Shown here: piece after piece, positions 19,028-28,172 of the stretch
Layout of the letters: every line of letters begins with the position of its first letter
How positions within the stretch are numbered: position 1 is the first letter of the stretch
Origin: Calothrix parasitica NIES-267
Lineage (GTDB): Bacteria; Cyanobacteriota; Cyanobacteriia; Cyanobacteriales; Nostocaceae
Reading direction: 5' to 3'
Assembly (NCBI RefSeq): GCF_002368095.1
Contig: NZ_AP018227.1
Coordinates: 3,841,256-3,905,255, forward strand
DNA length: 64,000 nt
Position numbers and translations under genes: made by a program
Notes under the pieces: generated by a model
The model's input: only the letters and a program-made list of their open reading frames with translations
Databases searched by the model: none
What the model was told of the DNA's origin: nothing

Positions 19028-19030
19028 AAT

Positions 19031-20395
19031 ATGCTTATTCAAGATGTTCGCAATTATTGTGCAATCAACATTGCTGACTTCGGTGTTTCAGATTTAAATG
19101 AACTCAAATGGGATTTGAACCATTTACCAGCCGTTGATGTTGGAGAATACATCGCAAATTTATCCAGAAAACAACGTGCGATCGCGTTTCGTTTACTTAA
19201 TAAAAATAGAGCTATTAATGTATTTGAATATTTACCTCCTGAAGTTCAGGAGCAATTAATAAATTCTCTGCATGACATACAGGTAGCGCAAATATTAGAA
19301 GCGATGAGTCCTGATGAGCGTGCAGAATTATTCGACGAACTACCCGCTAAAGTTGTCAAACGTTTATTACGCTCGCTGAGTCCCGAGCAAAGACAAATAA
19401 CTGCAACGATTCTCGGTTATCCAGAAGGTACAGCTGGAAGGGTAATGACTACCCAATACGTGCGATTGCAGGAAGGATTAACTGTCAAAGAAGTTCTGAA
19501 TAAAATCCGCTGTCAAGACAAAGACAAGGAAACTATTTATTATGCTTACGTTACCGATAGCAATCGCAAGTTAGTTAGCGTTGTTTCTTTACGACAGTTG
19601 CTATTTTCCTATCCAGAAGCTTCACTCAGAGATATTGCAGCGGCTAAAGTAATCAGAACAACTACAGATACTCCTCAGCGAGAAGTAGCGCAAATCATGA
19701 AGCGTTACGATTTAATCGCTTTACCTGTGGTTGACAAAGAAGATAGGCTTGTAGGAATTGTCACGATTGATGACGTAGTAGATATTATTGACGAAGAAGC
19801 TACCGAAGATATTCAAAAGCTCGCAGGGGTTACCGGTGGTGATGAAACTGCTTTGTGTTCTCCTAAAGTCACCCTTCGCAAACGTTTACCTTGGTTATTA
19901 GGAAATATCGGTTTGTATATTGCAGCTGCTAGCGCTATTGCACCTTTTCAAGAAGTGATAAAAATAGTGCCTGTTTTAGCGATAATCATGCCTATTTTGG
20001 CTAACAGTAGCGGTAATGTGGCTTTTCAAGTTCTATCAGTGACAGTACGGGGATTGGGTTTAGGAGAAGTAACTCCAAAAGACACTTTAACTTTACTGCG
20101 AAAGGAATTAACAGCAGGTTTAGGAACCGCTATCGGATTGGGTTTAGCTTTAACAACTTTATCAATGATGTGGTCGCCCCCGGATGAGCGTTGGGTGTCT
20201 TTTGTTGCTGGAAGCGTTATGGCTGTAAATGTATTGATAGCCGTAACTTTAGGGACAGTATTACCAATGGGATTAAAACGTTTAAACCTAGACCCGGCTT
20301 TGATTAGCGGTCCCTTAATGACCACAACTTTAGACGCAGTTGGTTTTATGACATTTTTATCTTTAATTTCCTTCGCTTTGCAAGTATTTTCTTAA
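19031..20395 (+). CDS. mgtE: MgtE magnesium transporter
   Basis: 454 aa. The cytoplasmic N-domain occupies residues 1-130 (LNELKWDLNHLPAVDVGEYI and EAMSPDERAELFDELP). A CBS pair follows (about 135-260, including MTTQYVRLQEGLTVKEVL and VVDKEDRLVGIVTIDDVVDIIDEEATEDI). The C-terminal membrane domain has five helices with PILANSSGNVAFQVL and MTTTLDAVGFMTF. In the family the CBS and N-domains bind Mg2+ and gate the channel. A strong AGGAGG at 19021-19026 lies 4 nt before the ATG. The gene follows a 270-nt structured leader that probably controls it. Confidence 0.95.
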   Translation: MLIQDVRNYCAINIADFGVSDLNELKWDLNHLPAVDVGEYIANLSRKQRAIAFRLLNKNRAINVFEYLPPEVQEQLINSLHDIQVAQILEAMSPDERAELFDELPAKVVKRLLRSLSPEQRQITATILGYPEGTAGRVMTTQYVRLQEGLTVKEVLNKIRCQDKDKETIYYAYVTDSNRKLVSVVSLRQLLFSYPEASLRDIAAAKVIRTTTDTPQREVAQIMKRYDLIALPVVDKEDRLVGIVTIDDVVDIIDEEATEDIQKLAGVTGGDETALCSPKVTLRKRLPWLLGNIGLYIAAASAIAPFQEVIKIVPVLAIIMPILANSSGNVAFQVLSVTVRGLGLGEVTPKDTLTLLRKELTAGLGTAIGLGLALTTLSMMWSPPDERWVSFVAGSVMAVNVLIAVTLGTVLPMGLKRLNLDPALISGPLMTTTLDAVGFMTFLSLISFALQVFS

Positions 20396-20550
20396 CAGTT
20401 ATTAATTATCAGTTATCAGGTAACGTAAATAATTCTCACTATTGTTGTTCAGTTAAAATTCTCGTCTTGTAAGCTGGAGGCTTTCTCGCAGAGAAATCAA
20501 TTTCAAGGCTGATATACAAAGTGCGTTCAAACGCACTATAAGCTATACCC

Positions 20551-20576
20551 AGTCTGATTTATCAGACTTTGCTTTT
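20551..20576 (+). terminator. Terminator candidate for mgtE
   Basis: Perfect 8-bp arms AGTCTGAT / ATCAGACT with a TT loop, followed by TTGCTTTT. It lies 156 bp after the mgtE stop. Confidence 0.55.
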
Positions 20577-20643
20577 GAGCCTGAGAATTTATTTAGAGGC
20601 ATTTATAATGTCTGTAAGAAACGCCATCATTGTTATATTTAGT

Positions 20644-20702
20644 GGTAATTGGTAATTGGTAATTGGTAATTGGTAATTGGTAATTGATAATTGATAATTG
20701 GT
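20644..20702. repeat. TGGTAAT heptamer tandem repeat
   Basis: About eight consecutive copies of TGGTAAT, degenerating to TTGATAA at the right end. Confidence 0.8.
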
Positions 20703-20708
20703 AACTGT

Positions 20709-21662
20709 TCACTGCTCGCTGTTAACTGTTAACTGTTCCAACAGTTGCGCTTTTTCGGTTTCAAGTTGCTCGATTGTTTGCTGCAATGTTTGAATTACAC
20801 TGTACATTTCGATAGGGTCAAAGATTTTCAGCAAGCTGGTTAAAGTCACAATTCCCAGTCCCTTTCCCCAATTCCAAGAAACTACTAATCTCCGCACGTG
20901 TCGTTGCTGCATCTCTTGATGAGCAGTCCATAATGAATCTTCTGGACTCAGCAGAAATAACGGTGAACTCATAACTGTCTGGGCTTGAATTTCTGCTAAG
21001 TTCATCTGTAGTGCTTGAAACTGGACGATATCTCGTTCGGTAATAATACCAACTGGATTCGCACTTATAGATTGCCAATCTTCTTCACTGTCGTCTAAGG
21101 TAATTACTACACAACTAACTTTTCGCTCTGCCATCAATTGAGCTATTTCCAGCACCGAAGCAGTTGTAGGAGCGCTAATGACATTATTTGTCATCACATC
21201 AGCGACTCTTCGCATTTTGAGAAAATTATCGGGACGCAATACTTTACGAATACTTTCGGGGGAGACTATACCAATAATTTGACTGTTGTCGTCAAGTATT
21301 GGTAAATGACGAATTCGGTAACGTCGAAATAGAAATAAAACCGCAAAAATATCGTTAAAGGCAGATTTGTCTAAAGTAATTACAGGTTGAATCATTACTT
21401 CAGCAACTTTTAGCTGCTCAAAATTAACATCTTTAGCAGTCAATCTAACAATATCTCGTTCGGTAAAAATTCCTAGTAGCTCCTTACCCTCCATCACTAA
21501 AACACAACTGCAACTACTTGGAGAATTTTTCTGAGAATCTGACTCTATATGAACCTGGTGTTGATTCATCAAAAGAATAATCTCCAACAGCGGTGTTTGA
21601 GGGGAAACCACTATTGGCTTGCGTTCAATCGCTGAATCGATTAATGGAGCATCTAAATTCAT
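20709..21662 (-). CDS. Protein with two CBS pairs (four CBS motifs)
   Basis: 317 aa, soluble. It contains four CBS motifs in tandem: VVSPQTPLLEIILLM with GIFTERDIVRL; VITLDKSAFNDIFAVLFLF with GIVSPESIRKVL; VISAPTTASVLEIAQLM with GIITERDIVQF; LFLLSPEDSLWTAHQEM with GIVTLTSLLKIF. A C-terminal coiled coil follows (VIQTLQQTIEQLETEKAQLLEQL). Such CBS quartets sense adenine nucleotides and in cyanobacteria often sit at the front of large sensor kinases; here the protein ends after the coil. The last few codons (TVNSEQ) are made of heptamer repeat sequence, so the C-terminus may have been cut or extended by the repeat. Confidence 0.85.
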   Translation of the reverse strand: MNLDAPLIDSAIERKPIVVSPQTPLLEIILLMNQHQVHIESDSQKNSPSSCSCVLVMEGKELLGIFTERDIVRLTAKDVNFEQLKVAEVMIQPVITLDKSAFNDIFAVLFLFRRYRIRHLPILDDNSQIIGIVSPESIRKVLRPDNFLKMRRVADVMTNNVISAPTTASVLEIAQLMAERKVSCVVITLDDSEEDWQSISANPVGIITERDIVQFQALQMNLAEIQAQTVMSSPLFLLSPEDSLWTAHQEMQQRHVRRLVVSWNWGKGLGIVTLTSLLKIFDPIEMYSVIQTLQQTIEQLETEKAQLLEQLTVNSEQ

Positions 21663-21707
21663 GATTCACCAGGACTAAGTGTTTATTTTGCTCCGAGATT
21701 TAAACAG

Positions 21708-21792
21708 CATGAGGGATGTAACACAAAAAACTTTACAATCCTTTATTTATATAGACATTAATCTCATGAAGGTTTATCATGAGGGATGTAAC
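21708..21792. repeat. Two direct copies of CATGAGGGATGTAAC
   Basis: The 15-mer occurs at 21708-21722 and again at 21778-21792, 70 bp apart, each followed by an A run. It lies in the intergenic region upstream of the CBS gene and downstream of the recombinase-domain gene. It could be an operator pair or a duplication footprint. Confidence 0.6.
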
Positions 21793-21896
21793 AAAAAAAG
21801 AGCGTAAACCTTTGCATATCAAGCTTGTTAATCATGAAAGGTTATATAGGTTGAGCATCTAATACTTAACTAATATTTCCCTTCTTCAACAGGTTA

Positions 21897-22235
21897 TCAG
21901 CTTTTGATGCCGGATATTCTGGGAGTTTTTCCATAAAGACGGTCGAGGACTCGCTTAATAGAAATGCGTTTCCATTCACTACCGCGCTTAGTAGCGTAGC
22001 CATGGTGGTTTAACCAATCAGCTATCTGTTGCAAAGATTTACCAGACTTATGGTGACGACGAATTAATTCAATGATTTCTTGTTCTTTTTCGTTATTAAT
22101 CAACTCACCATTTACAGACTCTTGACCAAAAGCTGGCGAACCATAACCTGCATAGCCACCATTTTGAGCTTTAATCTGTCTACCTTGTTCTAATCTTTCT
22201 CGAATTTGGTTTGATGGCATTTTTTCAGCAGTCAT
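21897..22235 (-). CDS. Small recombinase-domain (resolvase C-terminal-like) protein
   Basis: 112 aa. The sequence ERLEQGRQIKAQNGGYAGYGSPAFG followed by NNEKEQEIIELIRRHHKSGKSLQQIADWLNHHGYATKRG resembles the Recombinase domain that follows the catalytic domain in large serine recombinases, where it helps bind DNA. The catalytic domain is absent and the protein starts cleanly at an ATG, so it is not obviously a fragment. It probably binds DNA through the HTH-like SLQQIADWLNHHG segment. It is divergently arranged with trxA, 112 bp apart, so it might regulate that promoter; this is inference. Confidence 0.75.
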   Translation of the reverse strand: MTAEKMPSNQIRERLEQGRQIKAQNGGYAGYGSPAFGQESVNGELINNEKEQEIIELIRRHHKSGKSLQQIADWLNHHGYATKRGSEWKRISIKRVLDRLYGKTPRISGIKS

Positions 22236-22347
22236 TGTTTTAGTAATAAAGAAGCGTTTGCTAATTTTTTTTCTATTTTAGCCGTGACCCGACTGTTTAT
22301 TGTCAAACAATTTCGAGATTAGTTTCAACTACGAATTACCAAAAATT

Positions 22348-22668
22348 ATGACTACAGTAGCTAAAGTTCCAGAAGCCGAATTTGAGACACTTTTAGAATC
22401 AGAAAATTTCCTTGTGGTTGATTTTACAGCTACTTGGTGCGGTCCTTGTCGTGTAGTTGCACCTTTAATGGAACAGCTTAGTACGGAGTTTTCGGAAAGT
22501 ATTAAGGTAATCAAAATCGACGTAGATAAAGATAAGCCATTAGCAAAAAAATACGAAGTTAAAACTATTCCGGCTGTATTGTATTTCAAGAACGGCGAAT
22601 TAGTAGAAACTATCAAAGGTGTTTCGCCATACGAAGAATTTGCCAATGCAGTAAAAGCGAATATTTGA
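22348..22668 (+). CDS. trxA: Thioredoxin
   Basis: 106 aa from the ATG at 22348. The frame opens earlier (22300), but the extra MSNNFEISFNYELPKI is not part of thioredoxins. The active site WCGPC is at residues 30-34, with the cis-proline stretch KTIPAVLYFKNGE and the conserved VDVDK-like IKIDVDKDK. It reduces protein disulfides. Cytoplasmic. The neighbourhood (CBS/CP12 proteins downstream) is suggestive of redox control of the Calvin cycle but there is no proof of a link. Confidence 0.93.
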   Translation: MTTVAKVPEAEFETLLESENFLVVDFTATWCGPCRVVAPLMEQLSTEFSESIKVIKIDVDKDKPLAKKYEVKTIPAVLYFKNGELVETIKGVSPYEEFANAVKANI

Positions 22669-22797
22669 TATTTTGAGCTTCAGTCCAAGCAGGTAATTTG
22701 TCAAGTTATGAGTAGGGACAAATAATTTTGAAACAACTCATAACTTCTTTCTTGATTCGCAGTCTTTATAAAAAAATCTGATTTAGGAATATTTTTA

Positions 22798-23028
22798 ATG
22801 CAAGAAAAACAAATGGTTAGATGTCCAAATTGTGGAAAATTAGCCAGAAGAGAGCGCTTCAATAAGTTGTTATCAGATTATCTGAATAGCTCCGAAAAAG
22901 CTGTAATTAAAACAGAGTGCAAGTCTTGCGATTATTTGATGATTATGGGTAGCTATGACGGGAAAGTGTTGGAGGCTTATGCCCCCGGTATTTCCTTTAA
23001 AATTATGCTTGAAGCATCAGCTACTTAA
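22798..23028 (+). CDS. Small zinc-ribbon protein
   Basis: 76 aa. Two CxxC pairs, C9-PN-C12 and C41-KS-C44, fit a zinc ribbon. The rest reads like a short beta-rich domain (YLMIMGSYDGKVLEAYAPG). Homologues in cyanobacteria are often labelled as PriA-like, but nothing helicase-like is present in 76 residues. Function unknown. It lies in a rightward series trxA - zinc ribbon - CBS - CBS - pyrB, with gaps of 130, 67, 67 and 191 bp. Confidence 0.7.
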   Translation: MQEKQMVRCPNCGKLARRERFNKLLSDYLNSSEKAVIKTECKSCDYLMIMGSYDGKVLEAYAPGISFKIMLEASAT

Positions 23029-23095
23029 CGTCAATTTTTAGAAAAAATGAATTTTATTTCATTAAAAAAAATAAATCAATTAGGAAAAAATTATC

Positions 23096-23548
23096 ATGAT
23101 GAAAGCAGAAGAAATAATGACCAAAGATGTTGTTACCGTTAGCGGTTCGGCAACTGTTGCAGAAGCTGTTAAGTTGATGAAAGACAAAGGTTTGCGGGCT
23201 TTGGTAGTAGAGCGCCGTAGTGATAGTGACCCCTATGGAATGGTAACTGAAACAGATGTAATTTATAAGGTAGCGGCTCACGGGAAAGACCCTAAAGAAA
23301 TGCGAGTTTACGAAATCATGAATAAACCCTGTATTGTTGTAAATCCCGAACTTGGGGTGGAATATGTAGCGCGATTATTCTCTAATGCTCGCATTCGCAG
23401 AGCGCCGGTAATTAAAGGAAGTTTATTAGGCGTAATTTCTATTAGCGATATTCTGACGAAAAGTGATTTTGTTGAGAAGCCAAAAAGTAATTTTGAACTC
23501 TACTGTGAAGAGTTCCCAGATGCATTAGAAGCAAGAATGTATGATTAA
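23096..23548 (+). CDS. CBS-pair protein with a CP12 C-terminal half
   Basis: 150 aa. Residues 1-130 form one CBS pair (EEIMTKDVVTVSGSATVAEAVKLMKDKGLRALVV and PELGVEYVARLFSNARIRRAPVI). The last 20 residues, SNFELYCEEFPDALEARMYD, align with the CP12 C-terminus (consensus PLE.YC..NP...ECR.Y.D). The first cysteine of the CP12 pair is kept (C137), the second is replaced by Ala. In CP12 this part binds GAPDH. It is a tandem paralogue of the next gene, which carries the other CP12 half. CBS pairs bind adenosine nucleotides, so AMP/ATP control of a CP12-like tail is plausible. Confidence 0.85.
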   Translation: MMKAEEIMTKDVVTVSGSATVAEAVKLMKDKGLRALVVERRSDSDPYGMVTETDVIYKVAAHGKDPKEMRVYEIMNKPCIVVNPELGVEYVARLFSNARIRRAPVIKGSLLGVISISDILTKSDFVEKPKSNFELYCEEFPDALEARMYD

Positions 23549-23615
23549 TCAGTTAACAGTTAACAGTTAACAGTGAACGACTAATAACTAATAACTAACA
23601 GAGGAGATATTTATC

Positions 23616-24161
23616 ATGATGCAAGCTAAAGATATTATGACTAAAGAGGTCGTAACCGTTAGCGGTTCGGCGACTGTTGCGGAAGCTGTTAAATTAATGA
23701 AAGAAAAAGGTTTACGTGCTTTGATTGTTGAGCGTCGCCATGATAATGACCCTTATGGAATGGTAACAGAAACAGATATTGTTTATAAGGTAGCGGCTCA
23801 CGGAAAAGACCCTAAAGAAATGCGGGTTTACGAGATAATGACTAAACCTTGCATCGTAGTTAATCCAGAATTAGGGGTGGAATATGTAGCGCGATTATTT
23901 GCTAATACTCGCATCAGAAGAGCACCTGTAATTGAAGGTAAATTGCTGGGTGTTGTTTCGATTAGCGATATTATGACAAAAAGTGACTTTGTAGAAAAGC
24001 CTACAAGAATTTATATTGAAGATGAAATCGAAGTAGCAAGAATAGATGCGCGAGCTATTTGCGAACGAGAAGGAGCTACATCGAAAAAATGTGCTGCTGC
24101 TTGGGATGTTGTAGAAGAATTGCAGGCTTTAGCTGCTGATAAAAGGTCTACAAAAGTTTAA
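23616..24161 (+). CDS. CBS-pair protein fused to a CP12 N-terminal half
   Basis: 181 aa. The CBS pair (residues 1-130) is about 85% identical by eye to the preceding gene. The C-terminal extension has the CP12 N-terminal signature: Cys pair C149-x9-C159 in ARAICEREGATSKKC, then AAAWDVVEELQ (AWD at 162-164), the AWD_VEEL motif that contacts phosphoribulokinase in CP12. The C-terminal GAPDH-binding half of CP12 is absent. An excellent ribosome site (GAGGAG at about 23602) precedes the ATG. CBS-CP12 fusions are known in cyanobacteria; the role is probably thiol- and nucleotide-dependent control of carbon metabolism. Confidence 0.9.
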   Translation: MMQAKDIMTKEVVTVSGSATVAEAVKLMKEKGLRALIVERRHDNDPYGMVTETDIVYKVAAHGKDPKEMRVYEIMTKPCIVVNPELGVEYVARLFANTRIRRAPVIEGKLLGVVSISDIMTKSDFVEKPTRIYIEDEIEVARIDARAICEREGATSKKCAAAWDVVEELQALAADKRSTKV

Positions 24162-24352
24162 ATAATCAAGTTTTAAGTATATAAGCCCAGTCCTAAATAT
24201 TATCAAACTAGGCACAAAGATTTATTTTGCCTCACAATTTTAAATAATTGAGACTTCCACTTGATGGTATGATTTCCTCTGCACACTTAAACTAAGTAAC
24301 TGTAGAGACACATCGCTCGTGCAATAAGGATGCACTTAGTCGATAAAAATCT

Positions 24353-25345
24353 ATGCCTACTACAACCTGGACTCGTCATCACGTTCTTTCCCTGGCTGAT
24401 TTCAACGCTACTGAATACAATGCAGTGTTGCAGACTGCTGCTAGTTTTCAGGAAGTTTTAACGCGAAGAATGAAAAAAGTGCCTACCTTGCAGGGACAAG
24501 TGGTGGCGAATTTGTTTTTTGAACCATCAACTCGGACTCGCAGTAGTTTTGAACTCGCTGCTAAACGTTTGAGTGCAGACACGTTGAACTTCTCCGCAGC
24601 AAGTTCTTCGATGACGAAAGGAGAGACTATTCTCGATACAGCTAAGACTTATTTAGCGATGGGTACCGACATCATGGTGGTACGTCATCGAGAAGCAGGA
24701 GTACCAAACGCGATCGCAAGAGAAATGGAACGTTTGGGTGTAAAAGTCAGCGTGCTAAATGCTGGTGACGGACAGCACGAGCATCCTTCTCAAGGGCTAT
24801 TAGATTTGTTTACAATTTGTAGCTTACTTGACCAAGAGAAGCCCCGACTAGAACTTTTGCAAGGAAAAAAAATAGCCATCGTCGGAGATATTCTGCATTC
24901 TCGGGTTGCGAGGTCGAATATTTGGAGTCTGACCGCTGCTAAAGATGTAGAGCTACATTTAGCAGCACCACCGACGCTTTTACCAAAATTATTTGCAGAT
25001 TACGGTAAAGATAGACCTGGTAAATTATTTGTACATTGGGAATTAGAACCAGCTTTGCAAAATGCCGATTTTGTAATGACATTAAGATTGCAGAAAGAGC
25101 GGATGACAGCGCATTTATTACCTTCTTTGCGGGAATATCATCAGCTATTTGGAATTACGCGGGATAAATTAAAAAACTGCAATGATAACGTCAAAGTATT
25201 GCATCCGGGACCGGTGAATAGAGGTGTTGAAATTAGTTCGGATTTGATGGATGACCCGGAATTTAGTTTAATACAGAATCAAGTGACGAGTGGGGTCGCG
25301 GTGAGGATGGCTTTGCTGTACTTGATTGGTAGTGGAAAGAGTTAG
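24353..25345 (+). CDS. pyrB: Aspartate carbamoyltransferase catalytic chain
   Basis: 330 aa. It condenses carbamoyl phosphate with aspartate in the first committed step of pyrimidine synthesis. The carbamoyl-phosphate loop [19 protein letters not shown], the [12 protein letters not shown] stretch and the C-terminal [11 protein letters not shown] are intact. Length is normal for a class without regulatory chain. Last gene of a rightward series; a GTAGGTTGGGTTA-type palindromic repeat (25373-25446) follows the stop. Confidence 0.96.
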   Translation: MPTTTWTRHHVLSLADFNATEYNAVLQTAASFQEVLTRRMKKVPTLQGQVVANLFFEPSTRTRSSFELAAKRLSADTLNFSAASSSMTKGETILDTAKTYLAMGTDIMVVRHREAGVPNAIAREMERLGVKVSVLNAGDGQHEHPSQGLLDLFTICSLLDQEKPRLELLQGKKIAIVGDILHSRVARSNIWSLTAAKDVELHLAAPPTLLPKLFADYGKDRPGKLFVHWELEPALQNADFVMTLRLQKERMTAHLLPSLREYHQLFGITRDKLKNCNDNVKVLHPGPVNRGVEISSDLMDDPEFSLIQNQVTSGVAVRMALLYLIGSGKS

Positions 25346-25372
25346 GAATTTTGGATTGGTAATTGGTAATTT

Positions 25373-25446
25373 GTAGGTTGGGTTAGACGCATGAACAAGC
25401 ATAATTAATAATCGCGAAAAATTATAATTGCGTCGTAACCCAACAT
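25373..25446. repeat. Palindromic repeat, GTAGGTTGGGTTA family
   Basis: Starts GTAGGTTGGGTTAGACGCA and ends TGCGTCGTAACCCAACAT. Ends are inverted repeats, so a long hairpin can form. Same family as 14093, 14322, 57031 and 57239. It may serve as terminator for pyrB. Confidence 0.75.
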
Positions 25447-25585
25447 TAATTTATCGATTTTTAAAATATTTTTGCTTTAATTAATAATATTTCTATGCAA
25501 TTTATTTTTACTAACCAAAAATTAACCAATAATATTTCCTCTAACCAGAATAAATAAGTGATACCACTGCATTTAAAAAACTGGA

Positions 25586-25623
25586 GTTAGTAGCACAAAT
25601 AATCCGGGAATCATAAATCCAGA
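25586..25623 (+). promoter_or_regulatory. TPS-array upstream element, copy 1
   Basis: GTTAGTAG, 11 nt, then CGGGAATCATAAATCCAGA. The element ends 21 nt before the ATG at 25645. First base of the second box is C instead of A. Confidence 0.6.
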
Positions 25624-25644
25624 TAATCACAGTATGTGTAGGAT

Positions 25645-28149
25645 ATGAAAAAGATTGCATTTCTGTCTGGATTAATAACTGGTTTGCTTACTTCCGGAAT
25701 ATTACCAGCTTCTTCTCAGGTAATTTCTGATGGAACTACAAACACCTTTGTCAATTCTAATCTAAATAATCATCTAATTATTAACGGGATTGCTAAAGAT
25801 AGTAATTTATTTCACAGCTTCCGTGAATTTTCTATTCCCAATGGTGGTTCGGCAACTTTTGACTTAAGTAATACAAATAATATTAAAACTATATTTAGTC
25901 GAGTTACAGGTGGAAAAGTTTCTAATATTAATGGCTTAATTCAAACGTTAAATAATACTAATCCCGTAAGTTTATTTTTTATGAACCCTGCGGGAATTGT
26001 TTTCGGTGAAAATGCCCGGTTAAATATTGGTGGGTCTTTTTATGGAACTACTGCCGAAAGTATACTTTTCCAAGATGGTTTTGAATTTAGTGCTAATGAT
26101 ATTTCTCAACAGCCATTATTAACAGTTAGTGTTCCTATTGGTTTGCAAATGGGGACAAATCCGGGAGCAATTGAAGTTGATGGCAGCGGACACAATTTGA
26201 TTGCTCAGGATATTGATATTGCACCTTTAATTAATCCCGAAAATCTCATACCGCAAAAGCAACTCCCACTATATTTTAGACCTGGATTACAAGTACAACC
26301 AGGAAAATCTTTGTTTTTAGTTGCTGGAGATATTGATATTGATGGTGGTGTTTTAAATGCACAAATGGGTAGAGTTGAATTAAGCAGTGTTAGAGAAGGG
26401 AAAGTTAATTTTGATATTAAATCAAATCAGGAAAATGAAAATTTTTCATTGAGCATTCCTCAAAATTCAAAGTTAGGAAATATTCAACTATTACAAAAAT
26501 CTTTGTTAGATGCGGGTGCTGGCTCAATTGCAGTGAATGGTAGTTCTGTTAACATTAAAAATGGTTCGGTGTTATTTTTACAAAATCGAGGATTGCGTCC
26601 AGCAGGTGATATTGATATCAATGCAACTGAATCTTTAGAAATAAACGAAATATCTGCTGACGGAAAAATTCGCGGTGCTATTATCAATGAAACTTTGGCA
26701 GGAATTGGTGGAAATATTAATATAGTTACACCACGCTTAATGATTCAAAATGGAGGTGGTATTGGTAGTAAAACTTTTAGCCCCGCACCTGGTGGTAATA
26801 TATTTTTGGATGTATCCGAATCAATTGAAGTAATCGGATATTCTCAAGTTAACCCATTAGTTTACAGTGCAATTGCATCAGTTTCCTTTGGAGATGGAAA
26901 AGCTGGAAATATGACAGCTTTCACTAAAAACTTTTCCGTACTTGATAGCGCAACAATTTCCGGTGCAAGTTTTGGAAATGGTAATGGTGGAAATATAAAT
27001 ATCAATACTCAGACTTTGGAAGTTAAAGGTTCGGGTTTGGGTTTATTAGTAGATAGCGGTATTGCGACAACTGCTTTTGGTAAAGGTAATGCTGGTAATA
27101 TTAATATTAATACCAAAAATATGATTATGGATGGAGGTGCTTTTGTAACTACCGCTAGTCATAATTCAGGTAATGGTGGAAGTCTAACTGTAAATGCAAC
27201 TGAATCTGTAAAAATAGCTGGTAAAGATGCAGATGGAAGGTTTACTAGACTGCATTCAAATGTTAGACCCAATTTTATTTATCAACAAGTTATTGATTTA
27301 CCTGATGTTCCTACTGGTGATGCTGGAAATCTTACTATTAATACCCCATTGCTTTCAGTCAGTGATGAAGCATTTGTGAGTGTAGATAATTTAGGAAGTG
27401 GAGATGCTGGAACTCTAAAAGTAAATGCAGATTTTATTAAATTATATAATTTAGGTAAGCTTTCAGCGACTACAGTTTTTGGTGAAGGTGGAGATATTTC
27501 TTTACAGTCGCAAAGCCTACAAATGCGGGATGAAAGTATTATTAGTACGTCCGCAGGTGGTAAGGGTAATGGTGGTAATATTTCTATTAATACCGATACT
27601 TTAGTAGCTCTACAAAATAGCGATATTACTACGAATGCACAGAATAGTTTTGGTGGAAAAGTAACTATAAATGCTGAAGGGATTTTTGGTATTCAATTTC
27701 GAGAGCAGCAAACTATAGCAAGTGACATAACTGCAACTTCTGAATTAGGAGCGGAATTTAACGGTGTAGTTGAATTAAATACTCCTGGAGTTGACCCAAG
27801 TTTGGGAATCAGCGAATTACCAGAAAATCTTACAGACTCTAGCAATCAAATCGCTGCTGGATGTTCTAGTCAATCCGGAAATAGTTTTGTTTCTACCGGA
27901 AAAGGTGGAATACCGCAAAATCCTCAAGAGCAGCTTAATCTAAGTCTTAGCTGGTCTGATATTCGCGATTTATCAGCATTTCACCAGAAAAATCAGAACA
28001 TTGAAGCGATACAAATATCAAATCAACCTGAAATTGTCGAAGCAACTGGTTTTATCCGTAATTCCAAAGGAGAAATTGAACTTGTTGCTCTTGGAAATAC
28101 TCCTGTGATAAATAAACAAGTTGCTAATTGTAGTGGAATAAATACGTAA
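25645..28149 (+). CDS. TPS exoprotein 1 (filamentous-haemagglutinin N-domain, beta-helix)
   Basis: 834 aa. Signal peptide 1-25 (hydrophobic core FLSGLITGLLTSGILPA, cleavage near SSQ). A TPS secretion domain follows, with NLFHSFREFSIP and NPAGIVFGENARLNIGGSF. The remainder is a series of GNGGNINI/GDAGNLTI-type rungs, typical of a right-handed beta-helix. It ends with the conserved family tail (GCSSQSG..., SWSDIRDLSAF..., GEIELVA, ...CSGINT). C-terminal module is type A (SFGGKVTINAEGIFG). The middle is closely shared with exoprotein 5. The N-domain is the most diverged of the array (LNNHLIINGIAKDSN instead of GNNFNILNGIQKGNN). By family rule it is exported by a TpsB pore; role probably adhesion or surface structure. 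Confidence 0.9.
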   Translation: MKKIAFLSGLITGLLTSGILPASSQVISDGTTNTFVNSNLNNHLIINGIAKDSNLFHSFREFSIPNGGSATFDLSNTNNIKTIFSRVTGGKVSNINGLIQTLNNTNPVSLFFMNPAGIVFGENARLNIGGSFYGTTAESILFQDGFEFSANDISQQPLLTVSVPIGLQMGTNPGAIEVDGSGHNLIAQDIDIAPLINPENLIPQKQLPLYFRPGLQVQPGKSLFLVAGDIDIDGGVLNAQMGRVELSSVREGKVNFDIKSNQENENFSLSIPQNSKLGNIQLLQKSLLDAGAGSIAVNGSSVNIKNGSVLFLQNRGLRPAGDIDINATESLEINEISADGKIRGAIINETLAGIGGNINIVTPRLMIQNGGGIGSKTFSPAPGGNIFLDVSESIEVIGYSQVNPLVYSAIASVSFGDGKAGNMTAFTKNFSVLDSATISGASFGNGNGGNININTQTLEVKGSGLGLLVDSGIATTAFGKGNAGNININTKNMIMDGGAFVTTASHNSGNGGSLTVNATESVKIAGKDADGRFTRLHSNVRPNFIYQQVIDLPDVPTGDAGNLTINTPLLSVSDEAFVSVDNLGSGDAGTLKVNADFIKLYNLGKLSATTVFGEGGDISLQSQSLQMRDESIISTSAGGKGNGGNISINTDTLVALQNSDITTNAQNSFGGKVTINAEGIFGIQFREQQTIASDITATSELGAEFNGVVELNTPGVDPSLGISELPENLTDSSNQIAAGCSSQSGNSFVSTGKGGIPQNPQEQLNLSLSWSDIRDLSAFHQKNQNIEAIQISNQPEIVEATGFIRNSKGEIELVALGNTPVINKQVANCSGINT

Positions 28150-28172
28150 TCATACTCTATTTAAATGATTTT

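Larger units (their letters stand above)
20396..20708. other. Intergenic region with terminator-like hairpins and heptamer tract
   Basis: No gene. It holds a GTGCGTT-CA-AACGCAC hairpin at 20521-20536, a second hairpin at 20551-20568, and a (TGGTAAT)n heptamer tract at 20644-20702 that runs up to the end of the leftward CBS gene. Confidence 0.6.
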
